Assembly: GCF_045635475.1 (NCBI RefSeq)
Contig: NZ_JBJGXI010000022.1
Location: forward strand, 1-64,000
Source: JBJGXI01 sp045635475
GTDB taxonomy: Bacteria > Bacillota > Bacilli > Bacillales > Amphibacillaceae
Reading direction: 5' to 3'
DNA: 64,000 bases
Numbering within the stretch: the first letter of the stretch is position 1; each line of letters opens with the position of its first letter. Below are positions 43,953-52,597 of this stretch, one piece after another. Position numbers and translations under genes: made by a program. The notes beneath the pieces were generated by a model. It saw only the letters and a list, made by a program, of their open reading frames with translations, did not search any database and was not told the DNA's origin.

Positions 43953-44804
43953 ATGGCCAAAAATCCAGGTGAAGTAACAGCAGGGTATGTTCCTGGAAAA
44001 AGCACCACCAAAACAAAAGCAAAAGAGCGTAGGAAAGGCGCCAGATTGCAAGGATTAGTATTAGGTAGCATTCTGCCGATTCTTTTAATCTTGTTATGGG
44101 AGTTGCTAAGTAGATTAGGAGTCTTTCCCTCCTATCAACTTCCATCTCCAACCGTCATTTTAGCGACGATTGCAGAGTTAGCACAAGATGGTTCATTATG
44201 GACACACATTGGAATTACCACGTACCGTGTATTCGCCGGGTTCGTTTTAGGAACAGTTGTTGCGTTGATCCTTGGTTCGTTAGTTGGGTTTTACAAAAAA
44301 GCAGAGCAGCTGTTTGACCCGATGATTCAAGCGTTCCGATCAATCCCATCACTTGCATGGGTACCATTGTTTATTTTATGGATGGGAATTGGAGAAACAT
44401 CGAAAGTAACGATGATTGCCGTTGGTGTGTTTTTCCCAGTTTATTTAAATATCGTTAGCGGAATATTAGGTGTTGATAGAAAACTAATTGAAGTTGGAAA
44501 AATGTACGGTCTTAATACGTTTACACTCATTCGAAAAATTATCTTACCGGCATCACTTCCTTCATTCCTTGTTGGACTAAGAAGCGGGTTAGGCCTTGGT
44601 TGGATGTTCGTTGTAGCAGCAGAGCTAATGGGTGCTAGTAAAGGGTTAGGTTATTTGTTAGTACTAGGGCAAAACACCTTAAGCCCAGAAACAATTATTG
44701 CAAGTATTATCTTATTCGCGATTATTGGTAAACTATCGGACTGGATTCTTAAAATAGTAGAAAATCGTTCCTTACACTGGCAGGACCGTATTGGAAAATC
44801 ATAG
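43953..44804 (+). CDS. ssuC: ABC transporter permease (SsuC-type)
   Basis: A 283-residue permease with six helices after a basic cytosolic N-terminus (TTKTKAKERRKGARL). The EAA loop, EVGKMYGLNTFTLIRKIILPASLPSFLVGLRSGLG, is that of the BPD permease family and contacts the ATPase. Start ATG 43953 with AGGAGGGAATCAAC. It forms one transporter with the flanking ssuA- and ssuB-type genes. Confidence 0.92.
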   Translation: MAKNPGEVTAGYVPGKSTTKTKAKERRKGARLQGLVLGSILPILLILLWELLSRLGVFPSYQLPSPTVILATIAELAQDGSLWTHIGITTYRVFAGFVLGTVVALILGSLVGFYKKAEQLFDPMIQAFRSIPSLAWVPLFILWMGIGETSKVTMIAVGVFFPVYLNIVSGILGVDRKLIEVGKMYGLNTFTLIRKIILPASLPSFLVGLRSGLGLGWMFVVAAELMGASKGLGYLLVLGQNTLSPETIIASIILFAIIGKLSDWILKIVENRSLHWQDRIGKS

Positions 44805-44815
44805 GAGGTATGATC

Positions 44816-45559
44816 ATGAGTTTAGAATTAAAAAATGTGAGCAGAACTTTCGGTGACAATACGGTTGTGAAAAATATTACTACATCAGCCGCACCAGGTG
44901 AAATTGTTGGTCTGTTAGGTACGAGTGGCTGTGGAAAAAGTACGATATTACGGGCGATTTCAGGATTAGACAATGACTATCAAGGTGAAATATCGATAAA
45001 TGGTAATACCTCTAAGGAAATACATGATACGACTGGTTTTATTTTTCAAGAACCGCGCTTGTTACCGTGGTTGACCGTATTAGACAACGTCACGTTCGGA
45101 CTAAAAGGGAAGAAGCAGGAAAAGGAAAAATTAGCTCGACAATATTTGGATAGTGTCGGATTAAAAGACAATGAAGCATTATATCCGAAACAGTTGTCCG
45201 GTGGGATGGCGCAACGTGTTGCAATTGCTCGTGCGTTAGTAACTTCCCCAGAAATATTGTTGCTAGATGAACCGTTTAGTGCACTTGATGCATTTACGAA
45301 AATGCAGCTTCAGGATTTGTTATTGGACGTCTGGAAAAAATATCAGTCAACGATTGTGTTAGTAACACACGATATTGATGAAGCGACCTATTTATGTGAT
45401 CGTGTCGTGATCTTACGTGGCCAACCTGGAGAAATTGCCCGGGAAATAACGATAAAAGAACCTCGTCCACGAGCACGAGGAAGCAAGCTTTTAGCAGATT
45501 ATAAGTCAGAAATTTTGGACAGTTTAGATTTAAACAGAGCACATTTACTTTCATCCTAG
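44816..45559 (+). CDS. ssuB: ABC transporter ATP-binding protein (SsuB-type)
   Basis: A 247-residue ATPase: Walker A LLGTSGCGKST, Q-loop FIFQEPRLLPWLTV, signature LSGGMAQRVAIARAL, Walker B LLLDEPFSALD and H-loop VTHDIDEA, all of the nitrate/sulfonate/taurine (SsuB/TauB) branch. ATG 44816 is chosen because AGGAGG at 44803-44808 is 7 nt away; ATG 44810 abuts it. It starts 11 bp after the permease stop. Confidence 0.93.
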   Translation: MSLELKNVSRTFGDNTVVKNITTSAAPGEIVGLLGTSGCGKSTILRAISGLDNDYQGEISINGNTSKEIHDTTGFIFQEPRLLPWLTVLDNVTFGLKGKKQEKEKLARQYLDSVGLKDNEALYPKQLSGGMAQRVAIARALVTSPEILLLDEPFSALDAFTKMQLQDLLLDVWKKYQSTIVLVTHDIDEATYLCDRVVILRGQPGEIAREITIKEPRPRARGSKLLADYKSEILDSLDLNRAHLLSS

Positions 45560-45585
45560 CGATAAATCACAAAGGGGGTTGTATT

Positions 45586-47277
45586 ATGTCGACAGATACA
45601 AAGGTTATAGCAGCATTATCAGGTGCACACAATCTTGTAGACTATCAAGCAACAAAAGCATCATTTCAATGGGACAATGCTGCACAACAATTAAGTTTTA
45701 CGAAAACTGGCAAGCTTAATGCAGCCTATGAAACGATCGATCGCCATGTGGCAGAAGGGTATGGCGATAAGGTTGCCTTGCATTATGTGAATGAACACGA
45801 AGCTGCCCGATCTTTTACCTTTAAAGAAGTAAAAGATAAAACAGATCATTATGCGGCGATTTTAAAGCAACATGGTGTTAAAAAAGGAGATCGCGTATTT
45901 GTTTTCCTTCCGAAGACACCAGAATGCTATATTGCGATTCTTTCTATTATAAAAATTGGTGCGATTGCTGGTCCGTTATTTGAAGCGTTTATGGAAGATG
46001 CAGTCAAAGATCGTATCAATGACTGTACGGGAACGGTTCTGATTACGGATCAACAGTTAGTTAAACGTGTTCCAAAGCAAGAAATACCATCATTGGAAAC
46101 AATATTATTTGTCGAAGGCATCGAGGCAGCCCCGTTTGAAGCAGACAACGTAGAGGAGCTTGTTGAATGGGTTGATCCAGAAGACGGATTAATTATTCAT
46201 TATACAAGTGGTTCCACAGGCAAGCCTAAAGGCGTGCTACATGCGCATCGTGCCGTTACTCACCATTATCAGTCAGGAAAGTGGGTGTTAGACATTAAGG
46301 AAGACGACGTATATTGGTGTACGTCACATCCAGGCTGGGTTACAGGAAGTGTCTATGGTTTATTCGCTCCGTGGTTGAACCGCGCAACGATTGTAATCCA
46401 AGGCGGACGCTTTAAAGCGGAAAACTGGTATCAGCTTATTGAAGATTTGAAGGTAACGACTTGGTACAGTGCACCAACGGCATTTCGGATGCTCTTGTCA
46501 CAAGGAGATTTATATAAAAACTATGATTTATCAACACTAAGACACGTGTTAAGCGTTGGTGAACCGTTAAATCCGGAAGTCATCCATTGGGCGTGGGAAT
46601 GTTTAGGTGTAAGAATCCACGATACATGGTGGATGACAGAAACTGGCGGGCACTTAATCGTCAACCTCCCATCAGAAACGATCAAACCGGGATCGATGGG
46701 GAGAGCATTCCCAGGAATAGAAGTTGGCATTCTTGATGAGCAAGGAAACGTGCTACCATCAGGTTCAGTAGGACAATTAGCCGTGAAAGCCCCTTGGCCA
46801 GGATTAATGAAAGAAATCTGGGGAAACAAAGAAAAATTTGATTCCTATTTCCAATATCAAGGCTGGTATATCTCTGGAGATTTAGCGTTGCAGGACGAAG
46901 AAGGCTATGTGTTTTTCCAAGGTCGCAGCGATGATATGATCAACTCGGCAGGAGAAAGAATCGGCCCATTTGAAGTGGAAAGTAAATTAATTGAGCACCC
47001 AGCAGTTGCAGAGGCGGGAGTAATCGGCAAACCAGATCCATTACGTGGTGAGTTAGTGAAGGCATTCATTACGTTAAGAAATGGATATACCGAATCAAGT
47101 GAATTACTAGAAGACATTCGGTTGTTTGTCAGAAATAACTTATCTGCACATGCAGCACCACGTGAGATTGAAGTGCTAGACGAATTACCGAAAACAAAGA
47201 TAAGCGGCAAGATTTTGCGCCGGAAGTTAAAAGAAGTAGAAATTCAAAAAAGTTTAGCAGCTACGAGTGACGTATGA
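45586..47277 (+). CDS. acsA: Acetyl-CoA synthetase AcsA-like
   Basis: An AMP-forming ligase of 563 residues that makes acetyl-CoA from acetate, ATP and CoA. It aligns over its whole length with B. subtilis AcsA, with shared blocks GKLNAAYEAIDRH-like at the start, IGAIAGPLFEAFMEDAVKDR, the P-loop HYTSGSTGKPKGVLHAH, WYSAPTAFRMLL, RHVLSVGEPLNPEVI, HDTWWMTETGG and the catalytic Lys in ISGKILRRKL. It begins 26 bp after ssuB with AAAGGGGG and ends at a terminator, so it is the last gene of the S-box-controlled run. MetY releases one acetate per homocysteine, which this enzyme could recycle for MetX. Specificity for acetate rather than propionate is inferred. Confidence 0.9.
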   Translation: MSTDTKVIAALSGAHNLVDYQATKASFQWDNAAQQLSFTKTGKLNAAYETIDRHVAEGYGDKVALHYVNEHEAARSFTFKEVKDKTDHYAAILKQHGVKKGDRVFVFLPKTPECYIAILSIIKIGAIAGPLFEAFMEDAVKDRINDCTGTVLITDQQLVKRVPKQEIPSLETILFVEGIEAAPFEADNVEELVEWVDPEDGLIIHYTSGSTGKPKGVLHAHRAVTHHYQSGKWVLDIKEDDVYWCTSHPGWVTGSVYGLFAPWLNRATIVIQGGRFKAENWYQLIEDLKVTTWYSAPTAFRMLLSQGDLYKNYDLSTLRHVLSVGEPLNPEVIHWAWECLGVRIHDTWWMTETGGHLIVNLPSETIKPGSMGRAFPGIEVGILDEQGNVLPSGSVGQLAVKAPWPGLMKEIWGNKEKFDSYFQYQGWYISGDLALQDEEGYVFFQGRSDDMINSAGERIGPFEVESKLIEHPAVAEAGVIGKPDPLRGELVKAFITLRNGYTESSELLEDIRLFVRNNLSAHAAPREIEVLDELPKTKISGKILRRKLKEVEIQKSLAATSDV

Positions 47278-47301
47278 TAATAGCTAAGAGACTTGAATTG
47301 G

Positions 47302-47350
47302 GCAGTTCAGTTGAGGGGTACATTTGTACACCTTGATTGGACTGTTTTTT
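47302..47350 (+). terminator. Terminator of the metY-ssu-acsA run
   Basis: A long imperfect hairpin (CAGTTCAGTTGAGGGGTAC pairs with GTACACCTTGATTGGACTG, a few mismatches) followed by TTTTTTT. Confidence 0.85.
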
Positions 47351-47675
47351 TGTGTGGATTGGGAAATGTGAGGCTGATTTGTATAAACTTGCTGTGGGAA
47401 TTTGATGGTTTTGGTTATAGGTGGGATTTTTATGGTAAAATTAGGCATGAGGATTATTGAAATCGCATGACAGGTCAGGTTGTGGGCTTGATCAGGTGAA
47501 TGAAATTTATCGACTATATTTAAAATATGATCATTGGTACAATCTGGATAAGGTTTATAGCAACAATAGCTGGCATAATTTTCGGATATACATTTCTAGG
47601 TAGTTTAAAAGAAAAGTAAAATAACGGGCAGTTGCAATAAAGTATATGAATTTTCAGTAAAGAGGTGGTTGGAAT
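47351..47675. other. Noncoding stretch with one possible 30-residue peptide
   Basis: ATG 47527 to TAA 47617-47619 would give a 30-residue hydrophobic peptide (IWIRFIATIAGIIFGYTFLG core), but no ribosome binding site precedes it and a stop lies directly upstream. I do not call it a gene. Nothing else was seen. Confidence 0.4.
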
Positions 47676-48230
47676 TTGAATAGGGACATAGGTTTTGATA
47701 GGAAAAATGCTCTTGAAAAAACATTTAAGCAACAGAAAATTGCATTAAAATTTTTTTTAAGCAACACGTACTTGGTGTTTATAGGAATAGTATGTCATGA
47801 AATCCAAGCAATCGCAGATTTTAATTATATTTTGTATGAGATGATATCCAGTGTCGCCAATTTAATGTTTCTCATCCCCGCCCTTTTATTGGTTTATATG
47901 TTTTATGGAATAAAGTATTTGCGTATAAGAGGGTTGGGAATTCCAAATTTTAAAACAGGGATTAGAGCATTATTTATTGTTGTTACTACCATTGCGATCT
48001 TCTCTTTTACCTATATTCAAATAAATGAGGTTGCAACTTCTGGTGTAATACTTGTTCAAGAAAAATTACAGGAGGACAACAAGTATTACTTAGTCACTTA
48101 CGATAAAAAAATTGAGGTGACTGAGCATGTATTCAAGTTAACGAGTAAAAACGAAAAGTATATGGGGAGTTATAAATGGAACCATTTATCTCCGACTAAA
48201 GCAAAGCTTACTACTATAGAGCCATACTAG
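47676..48230 (+). CDS. Hypothetical membrane protein with extracytoplasmic tail
   Basis: 184 residues, not recognised. After a basic N-terminus there are three to four hydrophobic helices (LSNTYLVFIGIVCH, ANLMFLIPALLLVYMFYG, ALFIVVTTIAIFSFTYI) and a soluble C-terminal domain of about 70 residues (VTYDKKIEVTEHVFKLTSKNEKYMG). The start TTG 47676 follows AAAGAGGTGG. It opens the run of small membrane genes after the sulfur operon. Confidence 0.65.
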   Translation: MNRDIGFDRKNALEKTFKQQKIALKFFLSNTYLVFIGIVCHEIQAIADFNYILYEMISSVANLMFLIPALLLVYMFYGIKYLRIRGLGIPNFKTGIRALFIVVTTIAIFSFTYIQINEVATSGVILVQEKLQEDNKYYLVTYDKKIEVTEHVFKLTSKNEKYMGSYKWNHLSPTKAKLTTIEPY

Positions 48231-48295
48231 TTAAGAATTATCACGTTATGTTGAACCAGAGAACTAACAAGCAATAGGTTTGGAGGTCAATTGGA

Positions 48296-48508
48296 ATGGA
48301 AGTAAATAAACGGAATACACCCGCTAAATTGACATTATTCTGTGTAATTTATGCAGTTATAATTATTATTAATAGTTTATTAGTTATTAACTCCCCACAT
48401 TTATTTGTTAGGGTGTTAAATCTTATCGTTGTAATTGCACTTTCAATAGTTATTGGTGCGTTTATTAGAGAGATTTTTATTTTGAGGAATGCAGAGAGTT
48501 CTGAATGA
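48296..48508 (+). CDS. Small two-helix membrane protein
   Basis: 70 residues with two hydrophobic helices (LTLFCVIYAVIIIINSLLVI and VRVLNLIVVIALSIVIGAFI) separated by a short loop. Not recognised. TTGGAGGTCA lies upstream of ATG 48296, a well-placed ribosome binding site. Confidence 0.65.
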   Translation: MEVNKRNTPAKLTLFCVIYAVIIIINSLLVINSPHLFVRVLNLIVVIALSIVIGAFIREIFILRNAESSE

Positions 48509-48642
48509 ATAAGTACTTTGGTAATAATCTGAGTATTCCAAAGCAGAATGTTCTTGTATGATGTTGATTATCTAACCAGCATGCTGATATTTAAAAGTGC
48601 ATTTTGAATAATCGATGGTCTATCAAAATAGGGGTGATTATT

Positions 48643-48996
48643 ATTTCGAAAAAGAAAGGATTTATCGGAGCCTTCATAGTATTAGTACTCATTTTTGCTT
48701 TTCAATCATTCTTTCTACAAAAAGAGCATAGCCAGATAAAGAATGACACTATTTCGTACTTAGAAAAACAAGGATATGATGAGGAAACGGATATAGAAGA
48801 AATATATGTTGTTGAGATCCTTGAATCAGGCGAAGATGACGAAATTATCCACACGGGTGATTATCAAGCGGTTGTGCATTTTCAAGATGAACCGAAGAAT
48901 GCTTACTTTTATCAATACGAAAAGGATACAAATGAAATAATGCAAACGGATAGTGTTAACGAAGGTACAAATCAAACACCGGATCATATTGAATAG
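48643..48996 (+). CDS. DUF3139-like membrane-anchored protein (start unclear)
   Basis: About 117 residues: SKKKGFIGAFIVLVLIFAFQSFFL anchors the protein, and the acidic extracytoplasmic part (NDTISYLEKQGYDEETDIEEIYVVEI ... YQAVVHFQDEPKNAYFYQY) resembles DUF3139 proteins of Bacilli. The frame extends to TTG 48604, but without a ribosome binding site. GGGGTGA at 48631-48637 is placed for ATT 48643, which would give the natural N-terminus ISKKKGFIG. GTG 48634 is the alternative but lies inside the ribosome binding site. Confidence 0.6.
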   Translation: MSKKKGFIGAFIVLVLIFAFQSFFLQKEHSQIKNDTISYLEKQGYDEETDIEEIYVVEILESGEDDEIIHTGDYQAVVHFQDEPKNAYFYQYEKDTNEIMQTDSVNEGTNQTPDHIE

Positions 48997-49003
48997 AATT
49001 TGA

Positions 49004-49177
49004 GTGTGCATTACCTCAAGCTCTAATGTAATAGAAAGTATAAATGCAAATTACGGTAGAGCAATATTATACGAAGATGAATCCGACAATACATTTGAAT
49101 TAGCAAAAGTAAAAGGAACCTTGATTTTTATACCACTACTTAGGTGGTGCATAGAGTATTACGTTGAAGAAACATAA
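49004..49177 (+). pseudogene. Possible gene fragment
   Basis: An open stretch of 57 codons with protein-like composition (ESINANYGRAILYEDESDNT, then FELAKVKGTLIFIPLLRW). No ribosome binding site precedes GTG 49004. It looks like the 3' remnant of a lost gene; family not recognised. Confidence 0.35.
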
Positions 49178-49260
49178 CCCTGCCAAGCTGCTGGTTTGGA
49201 AAGTAATGAGGAAGATGTTTTTTGTTTGGATTCAGGACTAGAGTAATTGGTAATCACCAA

Positions 49261-49731
49261 CTATTCTCTTTGTGTTAGTTTACAAGTAAGTTTAAACGCA
49301 TAAAAACCTATCGAACACCCTATAAAGTTTAGTATTATCTTGTCTATGTTGAATACGCCCAATTTAGCAAGGTACTGGGTAAATTCGATAGAAAAACTTA
49401 GAATGACTGAAGTAACAATTGTTTGAGTAAATCGTTTGAAGTTGTTAGAAGTAAGGGGAAGTAAAAATCCAAGTGGTATAAACATTAGAACATTTCCTAT
49501 TGTATTATAAAACCAAGTATCGAAATTATAATGATGAAGATTTAGTATGTAAGTGAATATGGTTTTAAATGGAGTAATGTTATGAGAAACATCAATGTAA
49601 TCAGCCTGAAGTTTTGGAGAATACCAGCTTACTCCTAAAAAACTAATGATAAACAAAATAATAATATACATAGCAAAAGCTACTTTTAAATATTTGTTTA
49701 ACCTTGTTATTTCAACATATATAACCTTCAT
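49261..49731 (-). CDS. VanZ-family membrane protein
   Basis: 156 residues. One N-terminal helix, an extracellular segment, then the VanZ-like signature NTIGNVLMFIPLGFLLPL, RFTQTIVTSVILSFSIEFTQYL, and FNIDKIILNFIGCSIGFYAF, with the conserved polar Glu and Asp inside helices. The family includes teicoplanin-resistance VanZ, but most members have no known function. On the minus strand AAAGGAGAAATCCAAGT precedes the ATG. It faces its plus-strand neighbours alone. Confidence 0.85.
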   Translation of the reverse strand: MKVIYVEITRLNKYLKVAFAMYIIILFIISFLGVSWYSPKLQADYIDVSHNITPFKTIFTYILNLHHYNFDTWFYNTIGNVLMFIPLGFLLPLTSNNFKRFTQTIVTSVILSFSIEFTQYLAKLGVFNIDKIILNFIGCSIGFYAFKLTCKLTQRE

Positions 49732-50051
49732 ACTTGGATTTCTCCTTTTCTTTTATAGTTCGATAAAGTATATGAACGAATTAGGGCTTGTATGAAAAAT
49801 ATGCAAATTCTATGGACAGATGTCGATTTAATAGTTGGTGCTCTTCAACTAAAGAGAGCTTGACAAATTATGTTATAAGTATTTCTAGTGTGAAAAACAG
49901 AAGGAAATTAGAGATTAATCTTAATTTTGTTACCGAGAATTTGAAATAGTGGTATGGGTACAGGTAGATTCGGAAGAACGGTTTACTGACGAGAGCTAAG
50001 TCCAATCAGAGATAAATAATTTTACTAAAGGTGCCATTTTTTTAAAGAAAA
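49732..50051. other. Intergenic region upstream of the first ECF cassette
   Basis: No gene seen. A hairpin GTGCCATTTT (50031-50040) / AAAATGGGAC (50048-50057), with one mismatch and followed by TTTTTT, could be a terminator; it overlaps the candidate ECF -35. Confidence 0.45.
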
Positions 50052-50080
50052 TGGGACTTTTTTCGTTTTGATTCGTCTAA
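50052..50080 (+). promoter_or_regulatory. Candidate autoregulatory ECF promoter 1
   Basis: TGGGAC at 50052-50057, 16-nt spacer, CGTCTAA at 50074-50080, 31 bp before the sigma gene. The same two blocks, 17 nt apart, lie upstream of the second ECF gene. CGTC is a usual -10 of Bacillus ECF sigma factors; TGGGAC as a -35 is unusual. Inferred from the shared pattern only. Confidence 0.5.
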
Positions 50081-50110
50081 AGAGAAAGTTATGAAAGTTG
50101 GTGAGGACGC

Positions 50111-50683
50111 TTGGAGTCATGGGAAAGGGAAAATGAAATATTAGAAAAATCAAAAGATGAAATAATTGATTATGTTATCAAACAATATGGTGATCAGATT
50201 AAACGTATAATTTTCACATACGTTAAAAACTATGAACAAACGGATGATATTTTTCAAGAGTTTCTCATTAAAGTCTATACAAACGTAAGACTATTTAAAG
50301 GTAACTCCTCGTTCAAAACATGGTTATGTAGAATTGCAATAAACAAATCCAAAGACTATTTGCGTACTTCTATTCAACGATTCTTCCCATTTAACGATCA
50401 AGTAAAGTCAAGGTCCATCGGGAAGTCTGCAGAACAACGTGCAATTGAAAACGAAGAAGATATGGAGGTAGTAAAAGCGATCTTAGCATTGCCAATTAAA
50501 TACCGAGAAATTTTTGTTCTTAGATTCTACCAGTCTTTTAGTATGAAACAAATTAGTATTTCACTACAACTAAACGAGTCAACCGTTAAAACAAGGATGA
50601 TGCGTGGCAAAAAGAAACTGCAACAAAAACTAGGAGGTGAATATCTTGAGCGATTTGAATCAGAACCTGAAAAAAGCATTTGA
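50111..50683 (+). CDS. ECF RNA polymerase sigma factor, copy 1
   Basis: 190 residues of sigma-70 ECF type: region 2 (QYGDQIKRIIFTYVKNYEQTDDIFQEFLIKVY ... FKTWLCRIAINKSKDYLR) and region 4 (LPIKYREIFVLRFYQSFSMKQISISLQLNESTVKTRMMRGKKKLQQKL). No SnoaL-like extension. The start is TTG 50111 with GGTGAGGA. The 3' end overlaps the anti-sigma gene by 38 nt, so the two are coupled. It is similar to the sigma gene at 52869, notably in ...KYRE...LNESTVKTR...R...L..KLGG. The signal is unknown. Confidence 0.9.
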   Translation: MESWERENEILEKSKDEIIDYVIKQYGDQIKRIIFTYVKNYEQTDDIFQEFLIKVYTNVRLFKGNSSFKTWLCRIAINKSKDYLRTSIQRFFPFNDQVKSRSIGKSAEQRAIENEEDMEVVKAILALPIKYREIFVLRFYQSFSMKQISISLQLNESTVKTRMMRGKKKLQQKLGGEYLERFESEPEKSI

Positions 50684-51308
50684 CAACTATATTGGCTTAA
50701 ACACTCTGGTCAAAGATGAAGATAAAGAAAGGTTTTATATGCGCATTAATAAGAAAAAAAAGCATATAAATTGGATACCTAGATTAGCGACAGTAATTGG
50801 AGTTATTATTCTGGTATTAGGAGTATATATTGCTTATGATTCATCAATGATTCAATTTGTTGAAGATACTGACATAGTAACAATAGAAGATAAAACAGTG
50901 GATTATCCTGAACAAGTGAAAGCAAAAATTGCTGAATTACCAAAGGATGTCCAACATCTGTTAACGGTACCGACGATATTTCCTTCTGACCCAAAAAGTA
51001 TTACATTCCGAGTTGACCGGAATGCAGATGATCAAATTTTGTCTACCCAATTTTCTTACGGTGGATCAGTAATTGGTTGGGGATTGCATGTAACTACTTG
51101 GTATCAAGAGTTTGATAGTAATGGGAAAAATCCTGATAAGATAGTTACACTGAATAGTGGTGCAGAAGCAGAATTAAGAGGAGATAACAGTTCCAAGTCT
51201 ATTGAGTGGACAGGAAAGGATGATCTTCGGCATCAGATCATGATCATGGAATTGAAATCAAAGACTACATTTGATGATTTGATAAATATTGCGAATTCAA
51301 TGGAATAG
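50646..51308 (+). CDS. Membrane-bound anti-sigma-like protein, copy 1
   Basis: 220 residues. Cytosolic N-terminus (about 1-40) with the motif LKKAFDNYIGLNTLVKDEDKERF, one membrane helix (IPRLATVIGVIILVLGVYIAY), and an extracytoplasmic domain of DUF4367-like look (LPKDVQHLLTVPTIFPSDPKSI ... MELKSKTTFDDLINIANSME). TTG 50646 lies 6 nt after AGGAGGTGA, inside the sigma gene. By position and topology it should hold the sigma factor at the membrane until a signal releases it. A similar N-terminus occurs in the second cassette. Confidence 0.82.
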   Translation: MSDLNQNLKKAFDNYIGLNTLVKDEDKERFYMRINKKKKHINWIPRLATVIGVIILVLGVYIAYDSSMIQFVEDTDIVTIEDKTVDYPEQVKAKIAELPKDVQHLLTVPTIFPSDPKSITFRVDRNADDQILSTQFSYGGSVIGWGLHVTTWYQEFDSNGKNPDKIVTLNSGAEAELRGDNSSKSIEWTGKDDLRHQIMIMELKSKTTFDDLINIANSME

Positions 51309-51447
51309 GAGTATTAAAACGTTTTCCTGGAGGAAGTAATGGTACCTAAAGAAATGCGAGAAATATCGTGGTAGTTAGTCTGATTAACCAAACGGTACGA
51401 TCGTGAAACAAAGAGTTCATAAAGTATCCGCTCCTATTGCACTATTG

Positions 51448-51478
51448 GCGTTCCTTCAAATAGAAAGGAACGCTTTTT
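51448..51478 (+). terminator. Terminator of ECF cassette 1
   Basis: GCGTTCCTT pairs with AAGGAACGC around a 7-nt loop, followed by TTTTT. Confidence 0.9.
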
Positions 51479-51557
51479 CATTATAACCCCATATAAAAGG
51501 ATATTTATGGTAACATTAAAATAACCATAAAATCGGTTTACTACGTGAGGTGAAAAA

Positions 51558-51830
51558 ATGATAGGTGTTTTATCTTTTATTATTATTGTTTTGCTGATTT
51601 GTCTGTTTATATTTTTTGATAGGAGCAAATTGTTATTTGGTATTTTACTAGGTGGTATGATAAATCTCATAATATCTCTATTTGTAATATTCATTGGGTT
51701 AAGTCTTAACATGGATGTTAATGTTGCAACTAATATTGCAATATTAGTTTCTGTAGCAACTTTAAGTTGCACCGTTGTTATATGTACCTTAGTACTTTTA
51801 GAAAAAATAGCTTCCCTCAATAAGGAATAA
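51558..51830 (+). CDS. Small three-helix membrane protein
   Basis: 90 residues almost entirely hydrophobic, three helices (VLSFIIIVLLICLFIFF, LFGILLGGMINLIISLFVIFIG, IAILVSVATLSCTVVICTLVLL). Not recognised. GTGAGGTG precedes ATG 51558. It lies between the two ECF cassettes. Confidence 0.65.
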   Translation: MIGVLSFIIIVLLICLFIFFDRSKLLFGILLGGMINLIISLFVIFIGLSLNMDVNVATNIAILVSVATLSCTVVICTLVLLEKIASLNKE

Positions 51831-52095
51831 TTTTAATGACCGGAAAGATTACATGAAATGAGGGTCTACAACCTTGTTCCATTAACACTGAAAGTAAAGT
51901 TTAGGGCTGTTTCTAAAAGTACCATAAATTATTTGACCGTATCCCCTGCCTTAACTCATGACCTTTCAAATATAAAGTTTAAATTCAAAGAATACAAAAT
52001 GCCCTTCCAAATGCCAACAGGCTTTGATTTGTTATTCAAGCGGATAATTAAATTTTAGCCAAAGGAAAGCTAAATTGAAAAAGGAGTGATCAGTT

Positions 52096-52410
52096 TTGCG
52101 TGTAGCATACAGTATTATAAGAGAAATTCACAGGAAAAATTTCCTGCCTGAACCAAATGATTATGGACTAAAGGAATACGAATTTAGAAACTTTATTTTT
52201 TTGTTAGAGCAAGAAGGGTTTTTGGAAAGAGTATTGAGGGCTAATGATCAATATTCTTTGAAACCAGCGCGGTTAACTAAAAAGGGAATGGCATTATTAG
52301 AAAGCAATAAACACTATGAAAAAAATTATCCTGATAGAAGTTCATTAAAAAAATGGGTACAAGTAGATAAAAGACGAAATTCAAATGGTGCTGAAGAAGA
52401 CAATATATAA
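52096..52410 (+). CDS. YjcQ-family protein
   Basis: 104 residues with a winged-helix look: AYSIIREIHRKNFLPEPNDYGLKEYEFRNFIFLLEQEGFLERV ... ARLTKKGMALLESN. The layout (short helix, DYGL-type linker, reading helix, LTxKG turn) is that of the YjcQ family, often found in prophage and defective-phage regions. TTG 52096 follows AAAGGAG. DNA binding is plausible but not shown. Confidence 0.72.
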   Translation: MRVAYSIIREIHRKNFLPEPNDYGLKEYEFRNFIFLLEQEGFLERVLRANDQYSLKPARLTKKGMALLESNKHYEKNYPDRSSLKKWVQVDKRRNSNGAEEDNI

Positions 52411-52430
52411 TTCCAACAAGTGACGTCAAT

Positions 52431-52476
52431 AGTGAATTTTATTCTAGAAAATAATCAAAATATTCACTCTTTTTAT
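52431..52476 (+). terminator. Terminator after the YjcQ-family gene
   Basis: AGTGAATTTTATT pairs imperfectly with AATAATCAAAATATTCACT, followed by CTTTTTATTT. Confidence 0.7.
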
Positions 52477-52597
52477 TTGCATGTGTAAAAAGATATCATA
52501 TTAGGCCTGGATGATGTTGATTCAGATCTCACTGGTGGTCGTAGAAGCAAGAAACCATAAACATGTATCTTAGTGTTTCATCGGAGGACAAGCTTAC

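Noticed and set aside
47527..47619. 30-residue hydrophobic peptide gene
   Set aside because: No ribosome binding site and an in-frame stop directly upstream; kept only as a remark.
50031..50063. Plain terminator upstream of the first ECF gene
   Set aside because: The hairpin has a mismatch, no gene ends just before it, and its right arm coincides with the TGGGAC block shared with the second cassette; left as an alternative reading rather than listed.
51858..52058. 66-codon open frame between the ECF cassettes
   Set aside because: No convincing ribosome binding site and no recognisable features; the sequence looks like intergenic DNA.
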